From Streptomonospora nanhaiensis (GTDB lineage: Bacteria > Actinomycetota > Actinomycetes > Streptosporangiales > Streptosporangiaceae): a stretch of 64,000 nucleotides of DNA. The notes below the pieces were generated by a model. It was not told the origin of the DNA. It was given only the letters and a program-made list of their open reading frames with translations, and did not search any database. Both the position numbers and the translations under genes were made by a program. The stretch spans positions 7,171,224 to 7,235,223 of the forward strand of contig NZ_CP113264.1 of the NCBI RefSeq assembly GCF_026642255.1. The letters are read 5' to 3'. Positions 8,406-16,353 of the stretch are shown piece after piece. Every line of letters begins with the position of its first letter. The stretch's first letter is position 1.

Positions 8406-9704
8406 TCACCGGGGAGCGGGCGCCGCCGACTCCGACAGGTCCTCGGGCAGGCGCACGCGCGGCCGCAGCGGCACCAGCCGCGACTGCAGGACCATGGTCG
8501 CCGCCCCGATCGCGGGTGCCGTCGCCGCCGACGCGGACAGGCGCACCTCGACGGGGTGGCTGGCGCGGGCGAAGAAGGCGCCCTCCAGCTCGGACCTGAT
8601 CGCGGGCAGGTAGACGGACCCCGCCACCGCCAGGCCCGGCCCCGTCAGCACGAGCAGGTCCAGGTCCATGACGTTGGCCAGCGTCCGCACCGCCGCCGCC
8701 AGGTACCGGGCGGAGCGCTCCAGGAGGGCGCGCGCGGTCGGCTCGCCGCGACGCGCGGCCCGGACCACGGCGGCGAACTCCGCCGCCTCGGACCGCTCCG
8801 CGCGCCCGCCGCCCCCGGGGCCGTCCGTCGGGCCGCCGTCCGTGCCGCCGGCCCCCGCCGCCCCCAGCCCGGCGGCGCGCGCCAGTCCGGCGTCCGCACG
8901 CGCGGCACGCACCACCGCGGCGGGCCCGGCGAGCGCCTCGACGCATCCGCGCGCGCCGCACCAGCACGGCGGGCCGTCCACGTCCAGGCACACGTGCCCG
9001 ATCTCCCCGGCGTTCCCGCTGGCCCCGTGGTAGGGGATGCCGTCGACCAGGATCCCGGCGCCGATGCCGGTCCCCATGTACACGGCGGCGAAGACCGACG
9101 TCTCGCCGACGCCTCCGGACCAGTACTCGCCGAGCGCGGCGGCGGTCGCGTCGTTGCCGGGCACCACGGGCAGGCCGCAGGCCCTCTCCAGCTCCTCCGC
9201 CACGGGGAAGTGCGCCCAGTGCCGCATCGACGGCAGCGGCCTCGCGCCCCCGGTCGCGGAGACGAGCCCCACGCCCAGGACCCGGTCGCGCTCCACCCCG
9301 GCCCCCTCGACCAGCGAGTCGACCTGGCGGGCCGTCCGGGCGACCATCGCGGCGGGGTCGTCGCCGCCCGCGTCGGCCCTGGTCACCCTGGACACGACGG
9401 CGCCGGTGAGGTCGGTGAGCGCGTACGTGACGCCCATCGGGTCGAGGTGCACGCCGACGGCGTACCGGGCCCCGTGGTCGAGCTGGAGCAGCACGCGCGG
9501 CTTGCCCCCGGTCGACTCGGCGCGGCCGGTCTCGCGGACCAGGCCGTCGTCGATGAGCGCGCGGACGACCGTGGAGATGGTCGCCCCGGTGAACCCGGTC
9601 GCGGCCACCAGCCCGGCCCGGCTGATGGTGCCCGCCGCCCGGATGACGTCGAGGACCGCCGCCCTGCTCGTGGTGTGGGGGGTGGCGCGTGATGGACCGC
9701 CCAA
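8406..9704 (-). CDS. ROK-family transcriptional repressor
   Basis: 432-aa ROK (NagC/XylR-like) regulator: an N-terminal winged HTH (SRAAVLDVIRAAGTISRAGL to about residue 70) followed by a sugar-kinase-like fold. Visible motifs are VGVHLDPMG, VPGNDATAAALGE, GTGIGAGILVDG and the zinc motif HVCLDVDGPPCWCGARGCVE, which carries the expected CxCGxxGC. A Gly/Pro-rich insertion of about 35 residues follows near residue 290. The open frame extends to 9974, but that part is low-complexity; a TTG at 9704 with GGAGG five bases upstream gives a normal ROK length. It is divergent from the beta-mannosidase gene, so it probably represses it and responds to a manno-sugar. Confidence 0.85.
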   Translation of the reverse strand: MGGPSRATPHTTSRAAVLDVIRAAGTISRAGLVAATGFTGATISTVVRALIDDGLVRETGRAESTGGKPRVLLQLDHGARYAVGVHLDPMGVTYALTDLTGAVVSRVTRADAGGDDPAAMVARTARQVDSLVEGAGVERDRVLGVGLVSATGGARPLPSMRHWAHFPVAEELERACGLPVVPGNDATAAALGEYWSGGVGETSVFAAVYMGTGIGAGILVDGIPYHGASGNAGEIGHVCLDVDGPPCWCGARGCVEALAGPAAVVRAARADAGLARAAGLGAAGAGGTDGGPTDGPGGGGRAERSEAAEFAAVVRAARRGEPTARALLERSARYLAAAVRTLANVMDLDLLVLTGPGLAVAGSVYLPAIRSELEGAFFARASHPVEVRLSASAATAPAIGAATMVLQSRLVPLRPRVRLPEDLSESAAPAPR

Positions 9705-9983
9705 GGGAACCTCCGCCGCTTCCGTGCCGTGGCGTCCGCGCGGGGAGCGGCCTCGGTGTACGCCCAGAGGCCCTGCCGCCGCGCCCCGGCGGGGCGCGTA
9801 CCAGCGTACCGCCGCACGCGCCCCTCCCCCCGGGGGCGGTCGCCCGGCCCCCGGCAGGCGGCCCGCGACCGGGCATCCGGGGAGGCCGGCGCGGACCAGC
9901 CCGCGGGCCGATCGGCGGGGCGCAGGCCCCGTCCGTGAGCGGGGGCGCGGACCGCTCACCTCCGACGGGGTCACCGCACCCCA

Positions 9984-10013
9984 TTGACTTAGTTAGTTCA
10001 TCGAAGTAAGAAT
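9984..10013 (+). promoter_or_regulatory. Promoter with overlapping inverted repeat for the beta-mannosidase gene
   Basis: TTGACT (9984-9989) and TAAGAA (10007-10012) with 17-bp spacing form a strong -35/-10 pair about 90 bp upstream of the mannosidase ATG. The inverted repeat CTTAGTT-N9-AAGTAAG (9988-10010, 6 of 7 bases matching per arm) spans the spacer, the expected position for repressor binding. The rest of the 400-bp divergent region, 9705-9983, shows no other gene or clear signal. Confidence 0.65.
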
Positions 10014-10105
10014 CTCCGGAGTGGTCCGGCGCACATCGGCGCGCCCGGCCGCCGACGGCCCGCCTCCCCCGGGCGGCCGTCCCCACACCCCCGGAGAGGC
10101 AGAGG

Positions 10106-12607
10106 ATGATCCGCCGCACCCTGCATGACGGCTGGCTGCTGACGAGCGCCACCGGAACCGTCCCCGAGCACATCGCGGGGCGCTCCGTCCCGGCCCTGGT
10201 ACCGGGAAGCGCGCACCTCGACCTGCTGGCCGCCGGGCTCATCCCGGACCCCTACCTCGACTCCAACGAGACCGAGCTGGCCTGGGCCCACCGCGTGGGC
10301 TGGCGCTACACCCTCACCTTCGACGCCGAGCAGGCCGCCCCCTCCGAACACGTGGACCTGGCCTTCGACGGCCTCGACACCGTGGCCACCGTCGAGCTCA
10401 ACGGGGTGGAGCTGGGGACCACCGCCAACATGCACCGCGGCTACCGCTTCCCCGTGGGCCGCGTCCTCCGCGAGGGCTCCAACGACCTCACCGTCTCGTT
10501 CCGGCCCGCGCTGGAGTACGCCGAGGAGGTCCGCGACGCACTCGGCGCGCGCCCCCACACCAACACCCACCCGTACAACATGGTCCGCAAGATGGCCTGC
10601 TCCTTCGGATGGGACTGGGGCCCCGACTTCCAGACCGCGGGGATCTGGAAGCCCGTGCGCCTGGAGCGCTGGAGCACCGCCCGCCTGGCCTCCGTCCGCC
10701 CGCTGGTCACCGTCGGCGAGGACGGCGTCGGCCGGGTCGAGGTCCACGCCGACGTCGAGCGCTCCCTCACCGAGGCCCCGGCCGCCCTCACCCTGACGGC
10801 CGAGGTCGCCGGGCACACGGCCACCGCGACCCTGGCCCCGGACGCCGACACCGGCGTCGTCGTCGTGGAGGTCCCCGACGCCCGCCTGTGGTGGCCGGTC
10901 GGCTACGGCGACCACCCCCTGTACGACCTGGCCGTCACCCTCGCCCCGGGCGGCGACGCGTCCGCCGGCTCCGACGCCCCGGCGGCCCTGGACACGGCCG
11001 AACGCCGGATCGGCTTCCGCACCGTCACCGTGGACACCGAGCCCGACGAGCACGGCACCCCCTTCACCGTCACCGTCAACGGCAGGCCGATCTTCGTCAA
11101 GGGCGCCAACTGGATCCCCGACGACCACTTCCTCACCCGGATCACCCGCGACCGCCTCGCCCGGCGCGTGGACCAGGCCGTCGACGCGCACATGAACATG
11201 CTGCGCGTGTGGGGCGGCGGGATCTACGAGAGCGAGGACTTCTACGACGTCTGCGACGAGCGCGGCGTCCTCGTCTGGCAGGACTTCCTCCTCGCCTGCG
11301 CGGCCTACCCGGAGGAGGAGCCGCTGCGGAGCGAGTTCGAGGCCGAGGCACGCGAGAACGTCGCCCGCCTCACCTCGCACGCCTCGCTCGCCCTCTGGAA
11401 CGGCGGCAACGAGAACCTCTGGGGCTTCATGGACTGGGGCTGGCAGGAGCAGCTCGGCGACCGCACCTGGGGCCACGGCTACTACACCGACCTCTTCCCC
11501 CGGATCGTCGCCGAACTCGACCCGACCCGCTTCTACTCCGCGGGCAGCCCGTACAGCCCCGGGTTCGCCCCGGACGACGTCCACCCCAACGCCGAGGCGC
11601 ACGGCACCCGCCACGAGTGGACCGTCTGGAACCAGACCGACTACCGGGCCTACCAGGACCACGTCCCCAGGTTCTGCTCCGAGTTCGGCTTCCAGGGCCC
11701 CCCGACCTGGACCACCCTCACCGACTGGGTGCACGACGAGCCGCTCACACCCACCTCGCCCGCCTTCCTCCTGCACCAGAAGGCCGAGGACGGCAACGGC
11801 AAGCTCGACCGGGGGTACTCGGCCCACCTGCACACCCCGCGCACCTTCGAGGACTGGCACTGGGCCACCCAGCTCAACCAGGCCCGCGCGGTCGCCTTCG
11901 GCATCGAGCACTTCCGGTCCTGGTGGCCCCGCACCTCCGGGGCCCTCGTCTGGCAGCTCAACGACTGCTGGCCGGTGACCTCCTGGGCGGCCGTGGACGG
12001 CGACGAGAGGCCCAAGCCCCTCTGGTACGCGCTCCGCCGCGCCTACGCGCCCCGCATGCTCACCGTCCAGCCCAGGGACGGGCGCCTCGTCGTCATCGCC
12101 GTCAACGACACCGACGAACCCTGGACGGGCCCCCTCGACCTGCGGCGCCAGGGCTTCGGGGGCGAGGTGCTCCACACCGGGAACGCACAGATCTCCGTGC
12201 CGCCCCGCTCGACCGCCGAGGTCGAGCCGGAACGGCTGCTCCTTGCCCCCGCCGACCCCGACCGGGAGGTCTTCGTGGCCGCGTCCGGGGAGGTGCGCGT
12301 CGTCCACACGTTCCGGGAGGACCGCCACCTGGCCTACGACCCCGAGGCCCTGACCGCCGTGGCGGTCCCCGTCCCGGGCGGCTACCGGGTGGACGTGCGC
12401 GCGTCCTCGTTCGCCCGCGACGTCTCGGTGCTCGCCGACCGGGCGGCCCGCGACGCCGAGGTGGACGACATGCTCGTGGACCTGCTGGCCGGGGAGACGC
12501 ACAGCTTCACGGTGCGGACCGGGGCGGAGATCGACCCCCTCTCGCTGACCACGGCGCACGTCCTCCGCTCGGCGAACACGCCGCACGCGTCGGCGAAACA
12601 GGTCTGA
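10106..12607 (+). CDS. Beta-mannosidase, glycoside hydrolase family 2
   Basis: 833-aa cytoplasmic enzyme expected to release terminal beta-mannose from manno-oligosaccharides. It has the full GH2 mannosidase layout: an N-terminal sugar-binding domain (LHDGWLL, VPGSAHLDLLAAGLI), an Ig-like domain, and a TIM barrel with HMNMLRVWGGGIYE. The acid/base Glu436 is in GGNENLWG and the nucleophile Glu526 is in CSEFGFQG. No signal peptide is present, so substrates must be imported. A ribosome-binding site (GGAGAGG) precedes the ATG. The stop codon overlaps the start of the downstream sensor gene (TGATG), indicating translational coupling. Expression is probably controlled by the divergent ROK protein. 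Confidence 0.93.
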   Translation: MIRRTLHDGWLLTSATGTVPEHIAGRSVPALVPGSAHLDLLAAGLIPDPYLDSNETELAWAHRVGWRYTLTFDAEQAAPSEHVDLAFDGLDTVATVELNGVELGTTANMHRGYRFPVGRVLREGSNDLTVSFRPALEYAEEVRDALGARPHTNTHPYNMVRKMACSFGWDWGPDFQTAGIWKPVRLERWSTARLASVRPLVTVGEDGVGRVEVHADVERSLTEAPAALTLTAEVAGHTATATLAPDADTGVVVVEVPDARLWWPVGYGDHPLYDLAVTLAPGGDASAGSDAPAALDTAERRIGFRTVTVDTEPDEHGTPFTVTVNGRPIFVKGANWIPDDHFLTRITRDRLARRVDQAVDAHMNMLRVWGGGIYESEDFYDVCDERGVLVWQDFLLACAAYPEEEPLRSEFEAEARENVARLTSHASLALWNGGNENLWGFMDWGWQEQLGDRTWGHGYYTDLFPRIVAELDPTRFYSAGSPYSPGFAPDDVHPNAEAHGTRHEWTVWNQTDYRAYQDHVPRFCSEFGFQGPPTWTTLTDWVHDEPLTPTSPAFLLHQKAEDGNGKLDRGYSAHLHTPRTFEDWHWATQLNQARAVAFGIEHFRSWWPRTSGALVWQLNDCWPVTSWAAVDGDERPKPLWYALRRAYAPRMLTVQPRDGRLVVIAVNDTDEPWTGPLDLRRQGFGGEVLHTGNAQISVPPRSTAEVEPERLLLAPADPDREVFVAASGEVRVVHTFREDRHLAYDPEALTAVAVPVPGGYRVDVRASSFARDVSVLADRAARDAEVDDMLVDLLAGETHSFTVRTGAEIDPLSLTTAHVLRSANTPHASAKQV

Positions 12608-13467
12608 TGGGCCGTCCCGAACCCGTCGGCGCGGTCGGGCTGGTCCTGGCCCGGCCGCGCCGCCTGCTCAGCGCGGAACCGTTCTTCATGGAGTTCGTCG
12701 CCGGGATCGAGGAGCGCGTGGCCGCCCGCGACATGGCGTTCCTGCTGCACCTGGTGACCGACGCGGACGCCGAGGAGGCCACCTACCGCCGGTGGGCGGA
12801 GCGGCGCCTGGTCGACGCGGTGGTCGTGGTCAACCTCGCTGCGGAGGACGCGAGGCCCGCCCTCCTGCGCGGGCTCGGCCTGCCGACGGTGCTGGCGGGC
12901 GTCCAGGAGCCCGACCCCCCGGGCGCCCCGGCGGTCCGCACCGACCACGTGACCCCGGTCCGGGAGGCCCTGGCACGCCTCCTGGACCTGGGGCACCGGC
13001 GGATCGCCCGGGTGTCCGGGCCCGCCCGGCTGCTGCACACCCGTGCCCGCACCGCGGCCCTCGCCGAGGGCTGCCGCCGGGCCGGGATCGCCGCCCCCGT
13101 CGTCCTGGAGGGCGACTACTCGCACGAGGAGGGCGCACGGCTCACCCGGGAACTGCTCGGCCGCGAGCGGCCCCCGACGGCGATCCTGTACGACAACGAC
13201 GTCATGGCCGTCTCCGGCCTGGAGGCCGCCCGCGACATGGGCGTCTCCGTCCCCGGGCAGGTCAGCATGGTCGCGTGGGACGACTCGACCCTGTGCCGCC
13301 TGTCCTCTCCGGCGCTGACCAGCGTGAGCGTGGACGTCTACCGGTACGGGACGGAGGTCGGCGCGTCTGCGCTGGAGTGCGCCGACGGCCTCCCCGTCGC
13401 GGAGCGGTGGTCTCCCGCGGCGGCCTTCGCGGCCCGCGGGAGCACGGGCCCGGCCCCCGCCCCGTAG
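12607..13467 (+). CDS. LacI/PBP1-like sugar-sensing domain protein lacking the HTH
   Basis: 286-aa protein matching the effector-binding core of LacI/GalR regulators (VGLVLARPRRLLSAEPFFMEFVAG; LDLGHRRIARVSGP; AILYDNDVMAVSGLEAARDMG; VPGQVSMVAWDDS; LTSVSVD). The roughly 50-residue N-terminal LacI helix-turn-helix is absent: the protein begins directly at the linker/core boundary. Its ATG overlaps the mannosidase stop codon, so the start is fixed by coupling. With no signal peptide it is cytoplasmic rather than a transport binding protein. It might be a truncated regulator, a co-sensor or a sugar buffer; I cannot tell which. Confidence 0.78.
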   Translation: MGRPEPVGAVGLVLARPRRLLSAEPFFMEFVAGIEERVAARDMAFLLHLVTDADAEEATYRRWAERRLVDAVVVVNLAAEDARPALLRGLGLPTVLAGVQEPDPPGAPAVRTDHVTPVREALARLLDLGHRRIARVSGPARLLHTRARTAALAEGCRRAGIAAPVVLEGDYSHEEGARLTRELLGRERPPTAILYDNDVMAVSGLEAARDMGVSVPGQVSMVAWDDSTLCRLSSPALTSVSVDVYRYGTEVGASALECADGLPVAERWSPAAAFAARGSTGPAPAP

Positions 13468-13556
13468 CGGGAGGGCGCGGGCGGCGGGGCGGGCCGCCCG
13501 CGCCCCGGGCCGGGTACGGCCGGAAGGCCCGCCGCCCCGAACCCGCGGACGAGAAG

Positions 13557-13582
13557 ACCGCCCCCGGCGAACCGGGGGCGGT
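13557..13582 (+). terminator. Hairpin terminator after the mannosidase operon
   Basis: 11-bp arms ACCGCCCCCGG (13557-13567) and CCGGGGGCGGT (13572-13582) around a CGAA tetraloop, 90 bp after the LacI-like gene. The following GntR-like frame opens inside this hairpin. Confidence 0.75.
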
Positions 13583-13846
13583 TGAGCGGTGACCTCGCAC
13601 CCGGGGGCACCCTGCCCAGCGAAGCCGCCCTCGTCCGCCAGTACGACGTCTCCCGGGGGACGGCCCGTCAAGCCCTCTCCGCGCTGGAGGCAACCGGACT
13701 TGTCATCGCCGTCCACGGCAGGGGCCGGTTCGTCCAAGGGCCGGAAACTCCCACCGGCTGGCCCGGTACATGCGGAACATGTTCGCTGGACGCGGGAGCT
13801 CGCGCGAGAACTGCTCGAAGGACCGCTTCCCCGTCGCTGGGCGCCC
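13583..13846 (+). pseudogene. Remnant of a GntR regulator and an HD-domain gene
   Basis: The frame from 13582 encodes a recognisable GntR winged-helix segment (LAPGGTLPSEAALVRQYDVS, then RGTARQALSALEATGLV and GRGRFVQG), but the first ~25 residues of the domain are missing and no proper start exists (only a TTG inside a terminator hairpin). At about 13766 the similarity continues in another frame as TRELARELLEGPLPRRWA, the usual opening of HD-domain phosphohydrolases found beside such GntR genes, and then stops. Two decayed genes joined by deletion and frameshift are the simplest reading. It is part of the putative integrative-element remnant. Confidence 0.6.
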
Positions 13847-13952
13847 TCCTCTGGGGCAGCCGAACAGGTGCGCTCCCCGTACCCGCCCCTCGCCGCTGCT
13901 GACGGCGTCGCTGCGGTTCGTGGAACGGCGCCTGGCCGAGGATCGCGGCCCC

Positions 13953-14888
13953 TCACCCGATGTAGGTCGGCCCTCCGGCAAGGAAGTGCTCCACGCGCAA
14001 ACGCATGGACCGGTCCATCCGGTAGCCGGTCAGCTCGTGCTTGGGCACCCAGACGACTTCCCTGGACTCGTCGCTCGGCGTGGGCTCACCCGCGAGCGGA
14101 TATGCCGCGAACACGAGCGAGAACTCCTGCCGCGCTTCGCCGTCGCTCGTGTAGTAGATGATGTGCTTCGGGTCGCTGTAGATGCCGATGGTGCCGGTGA
14201 TCACGCAGGTTATGCCGGTCACCTCCAGCGTCTTCCGAACGGCGGCGTCGGGCACGGAAGCGCCCAGACCCAGCGCACCGCCAGGGACGGCCCAGTTGTC
14301 GTTGTCGGTACGGCGGATCATCAGCACCTCGTCGCGCTCGTTGACCACGAACACGTTCACCGACGGGACGAGATTGTTCGCCGTCGGGGCCTTGGGGTCG
14401 TCGTAGTAGTCGATCCGCTTGCCCACGGGTCTCTTTCCGGCTTCTTCAGCCGGCTGAGCCATCATCGTCCGCACCTGATCGCGAACCGCATCAGGTGAGA
14501 TGCCGAGGCCACGGAGCAACTTGGCTCCCGTTCCTCGCTTCTTACGCAGCAGCGCCAGAAGAACATGCTCCGGTTCGAGTTCGTCTGCTCCGGAGCTTCG
14601 AACCTCGGTCGCGGCGTGCTGAAAGGCCGTCGTTACTTCAGACGAGAACGGCAGATAACCCTCACCCGCGCCGCCCCTCCTGGGCTTGGTGATCTTGAGA
14701 ACTTCGATCACAGCAGCATCGTCGCGAACGCCCAAGCCCACCAGGGTTTCGGCGGCGGCTCCCTCTCCGTCCGACAGGATTCCCAGCACCACATGCTCTG
14801 GCCCGATCACCTGGTGATTGAACCTCTTGGCCTCTTCCTGGGCGAAGACGACAACGCGCCGGGCGCGGGGGCTGAACAGCTCGAACAT
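13953..14888 (-). CDS. Clp N-terminal domain fused to a Nudix domain with a degenerate Nudix box
   Basis: 311-aa protein. Residues 1 to about 145 form a double Clp_N repeat like the adaptor-binding domain of ClpC (MFELFSPRARRVVVFAQEEA, GPEHVVLGILSDGEG, LEPEHVLLALLRKKRGTGA). Residues about 165-305 are a Nudix fold (NNLVPSVNVFVVNERDEVLM, DNDNWAVPGGALGLGAS). The Nudix box is unusual: several glutamates of GGx5Ex7REUxEExGU are replaced (GALGLGA, and RKTLEVTG instead of REUxEETG), so metal-dependent hydrolysis may be weak or lost. I chose the ATG at 14888, preceded by AGGAG, over 14912. There is no ATPase domain, so it is not a Clp unfoldase; a role recruiting Clp substrates or nucleotide sensing is speculation. 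Confidence 0.82.
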   Translation of the reverse strand: MFELFSPRARRVVVFAQEEAKRFNHQVIGPEHVVLGILSDGEGAAAETLVGLGVRDDAAVIEVLKITKPRRGGAGEGYLPFSSEVTTAFQHAATEVRSSGADELEPEHVLLALLRKKRGTGAKLLRGLGISPDAVRDQVRTMMAQPAEEAGKRPVGKRIDYYDDPKAPTANNLVPSVNVFVVNERDEVLMIRRTDNDNWAVPGGALGLGASVPDAAVRKTLEVTGITCVITGTIGIYSDPKHIIYYTSDGEARQEFSLVFAAYPLAGEPTPSDESREVVWVPKHELTGYRMDRSMRLRVEHFLAGGPTYIG

Positions 14889-15002
14889 GGCCGAGGCTCC
14901 TGGATCACTCACGAGGGGATGCTTGGTCCCCTACCTTCTCGTAGCTCTCCAGGCGGATGCCGAACAGGCTCCCGCCCAAGACGACTCCCATCGTCCTGGC
15001 GG

Positions 15003-15479
15003 TCAGCCCGCTCGCCCGTGCGCCTGCTCCTGGATCTGCTGCGACAGATGAGCCCATACTCCGTGCACCTGCTCACGGACCAGCTCCGGGGAAACACCGA
15101 GGCCGCGCAACACGGGAAGCGCCGCGCCGTGGTCCTCGTGGAGCAGACCGAGCAACAGGTGCTCCGTGTCGATGAAGTCGTGCCGCACCTGCAACGACTC
15201 GTACAGCGTCTGTTCCAGGGACTTCCTGGCGTCGGGGGAGAAGGGCAGGTAGGACCGGAAACGCCATCGTCCACGACCACCGGTCCTGACCACCTCGGCC
15301 CGGACGGTTCCGTGGTCCAGGCTCAAGCTCCCCAGGACGCCGGCCGCGATCCCCGTTCCCTGCTTCAGCAGTCCGAGCAACAGGTGCTCGGTGCCGATGT
15401 GGTTGCGCCTGAGTTCCACGGCCTCTTCGCGCGCCAGGACGGTGACGTCCTTCGCCTGTTGGGTGAACCGATCGAACAT
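15003..15479 (-). CDS. Clp N-terminal (ClpR) domain protein
   Basis: 158-aa protein made almost entirely of two Clp_N repeats (MFDRFTQQAKDVTVLAREEA, GTEHLLLGLLKQGTGIAAGV; then DTEHLLLGLLHEDHGAALPV, LGVSPELVREQV). No ATPase, Nudix or membrane segment. It is a paralogue of the N-terminal half of the next gene downstream, and the sequences just before the two starts also resemble each other (both read SDPGA-x2-MF in extended frame, with AGGAG before the ATG), pointing to a local duplication. Stand-alone ClpR proteins in actinomycetes are thought to interact with Clp protease components; the partner here is not known. Confidence 0.8.
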   Translation of the reverse strand: MFDRFTQQAKDVTVLAREEAVELRRNHIGTEHLLLGLLKQGTGIAAGVLGSLSLDHGTVRAEVVRTGGRGRWRFRSYLPFSPDARKSLEQTLYESLQVRHDFIDTEHLLLGLLHEDHGAALPVLRGLGVSPELVREQVHGVWAHLSQQIQEQAHGRAG

Positions 15480-15550
15480 GGTCAGGGCTCCTGGGTCGCT
15501 CAAGAGGGGATGCTCGGTCCGGACGAGGACATCACCGCGATGGCTGATCG

Positions 15551-15787
15551 CTACGGGGCGGGCTCCTCCGTCGCTGGGGAGACGGAACGTTGAACTCGGT
15601 CGTGACGACGAAGCAGCCAGTAGTGCATCGGTGCCCACACCGACATGACTCCGGCGAACAGCATGTGCGGCCACATCGGCTCCCCCATGAGGGGGCTGGC
15701 CCACACCAGCATGATCAGAGCACCGACGAACATCATTCCGGCAGCTGCCCTCAGCACCAGAAGTTCAAGGGGACTGCGTACGGTCAC
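15551..15787 (-). CDS. Small two-helix membrane protein
   Basis: 78-aa protein with two hydrophobic helices (LVLRAAAGMMFVGALIMLVW and HMLFAGVMSVWAPMHYWLL) and a charged C-terminal tail. The GTG at 15787 has GGGAG five to six bases upstream and is preferred over the GTG at 15799. Function unknown. Small membrane proteins of this kind are common in actinomycete conjugative elements (Spd-type transfer proteins), but no sequence feature proves that here. Confidence 0.6.
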   Translation of the reverse strand: MTVRSPLELLVLRAAAGMMFVGALIMLVWASPLMGEPMWPHMLFAGVMSVWAPMHYWLLRRHDRVQRSVSPATEEPAP

Positions 15788-15832
15788 GAGGGCTCCCACT
15801 CTGTACGTGTGTCCAGTTGTGCCGGCAGCAGG

Positions 15833-15961
15833 CTACGCGGCTGGCTCTGCCTCGGAGGGAGGGGCGGGTTCCTGGGCCCGTTTCGCCAAACGCAGTTGTC
15901 GGTACTCCACCACGAGGAACACCAGCGTGATGGAGCACATGATGCCGCCCCACCACGTCAT
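15833..15961 (-). CDS. 42-aa single-pass membrane protein
   Basis: Reads MTWWGGIMCSITLVFLVVEY followed by a basic stretch (RQLRLAKRAQE) and a Pro/Glu tail ending PAA. One transmembrane helix with a cytoplasmic basic anchor. No strong ribosome-binding site is seen before this ATG; the frame stays open upstream (GGDEALIGGSV), so the start may be an upstream TTG. It lies 45 bp upstream of the two-helix protein on the same strand, suggesting cotranscription. Function unknown. Confidence 0.5.
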   Translation of the reverse strand: MTWWGGIMCSITLVFLVVEYRQLRLAKRAQEPAPPSEAEPAA

Positions 15962-16012
15962 AACCGACCCGCCTATCAAGGCTTCGTCGCCACCCCACTT
16001 GCGGGTGGGCCG

Positions 16013-16353
16013 ATGCCGACGCCTACCGGTAAGTCAACGAGGGCCGAACGCCTCGCGCAACCCCTGGCCCGTGAGGTGGCCGAACAGGTCGCCGCCGACC
16101 ACGGCGTGCGCATCCGCCCCGTCTCTCTCCGACGCACGAACATCGCCACCGGTGCCACCGAGGTGATCGACGCCCCCTGCGGCTCCACCCTGGAATCGCG
16201 CTGCCCGACCTGCGCCCGGCATAAGAGGTCGCTACGGCGGACCTGGTACGAAGAGGGCCGACGCCTGTTCCCCGACCGCCTGGACGAGGTGGCCGACGCG
16301 ATGGACGCCGGCCCGTGTGAAGGCTCTCGCCACCGCCGCGTGAGGATCCTGAC
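16013..16353 (+). pseudogene. Truncated RepSA-like replication initiator fragment
   Basis: About 110 codons resembling the N-terminal part of the RepSA-type initiators of actinomycete integrative elements: LAREVAEQVAADHGVRIRPV, then a cysteine cluster in DAPCGSTLESRCPTCARHKR. Full initiators are about 450-600 aa, and nothing downstream of 16353 continues the homology; the frame instead runs into the tRNA-like fragment. The most likely reading is a 3'-truncated gene left by deletion. The assignment rests on motif memory only. Confidence 0.5.

Noticed and set aside
15765..15998. 77-aa minus-strand frame in the small-membrane-protein region
   Set aside because: The alternative frame encoding the 42-aa membrane protein has a clear helix and basic anchor, while this one has no features.
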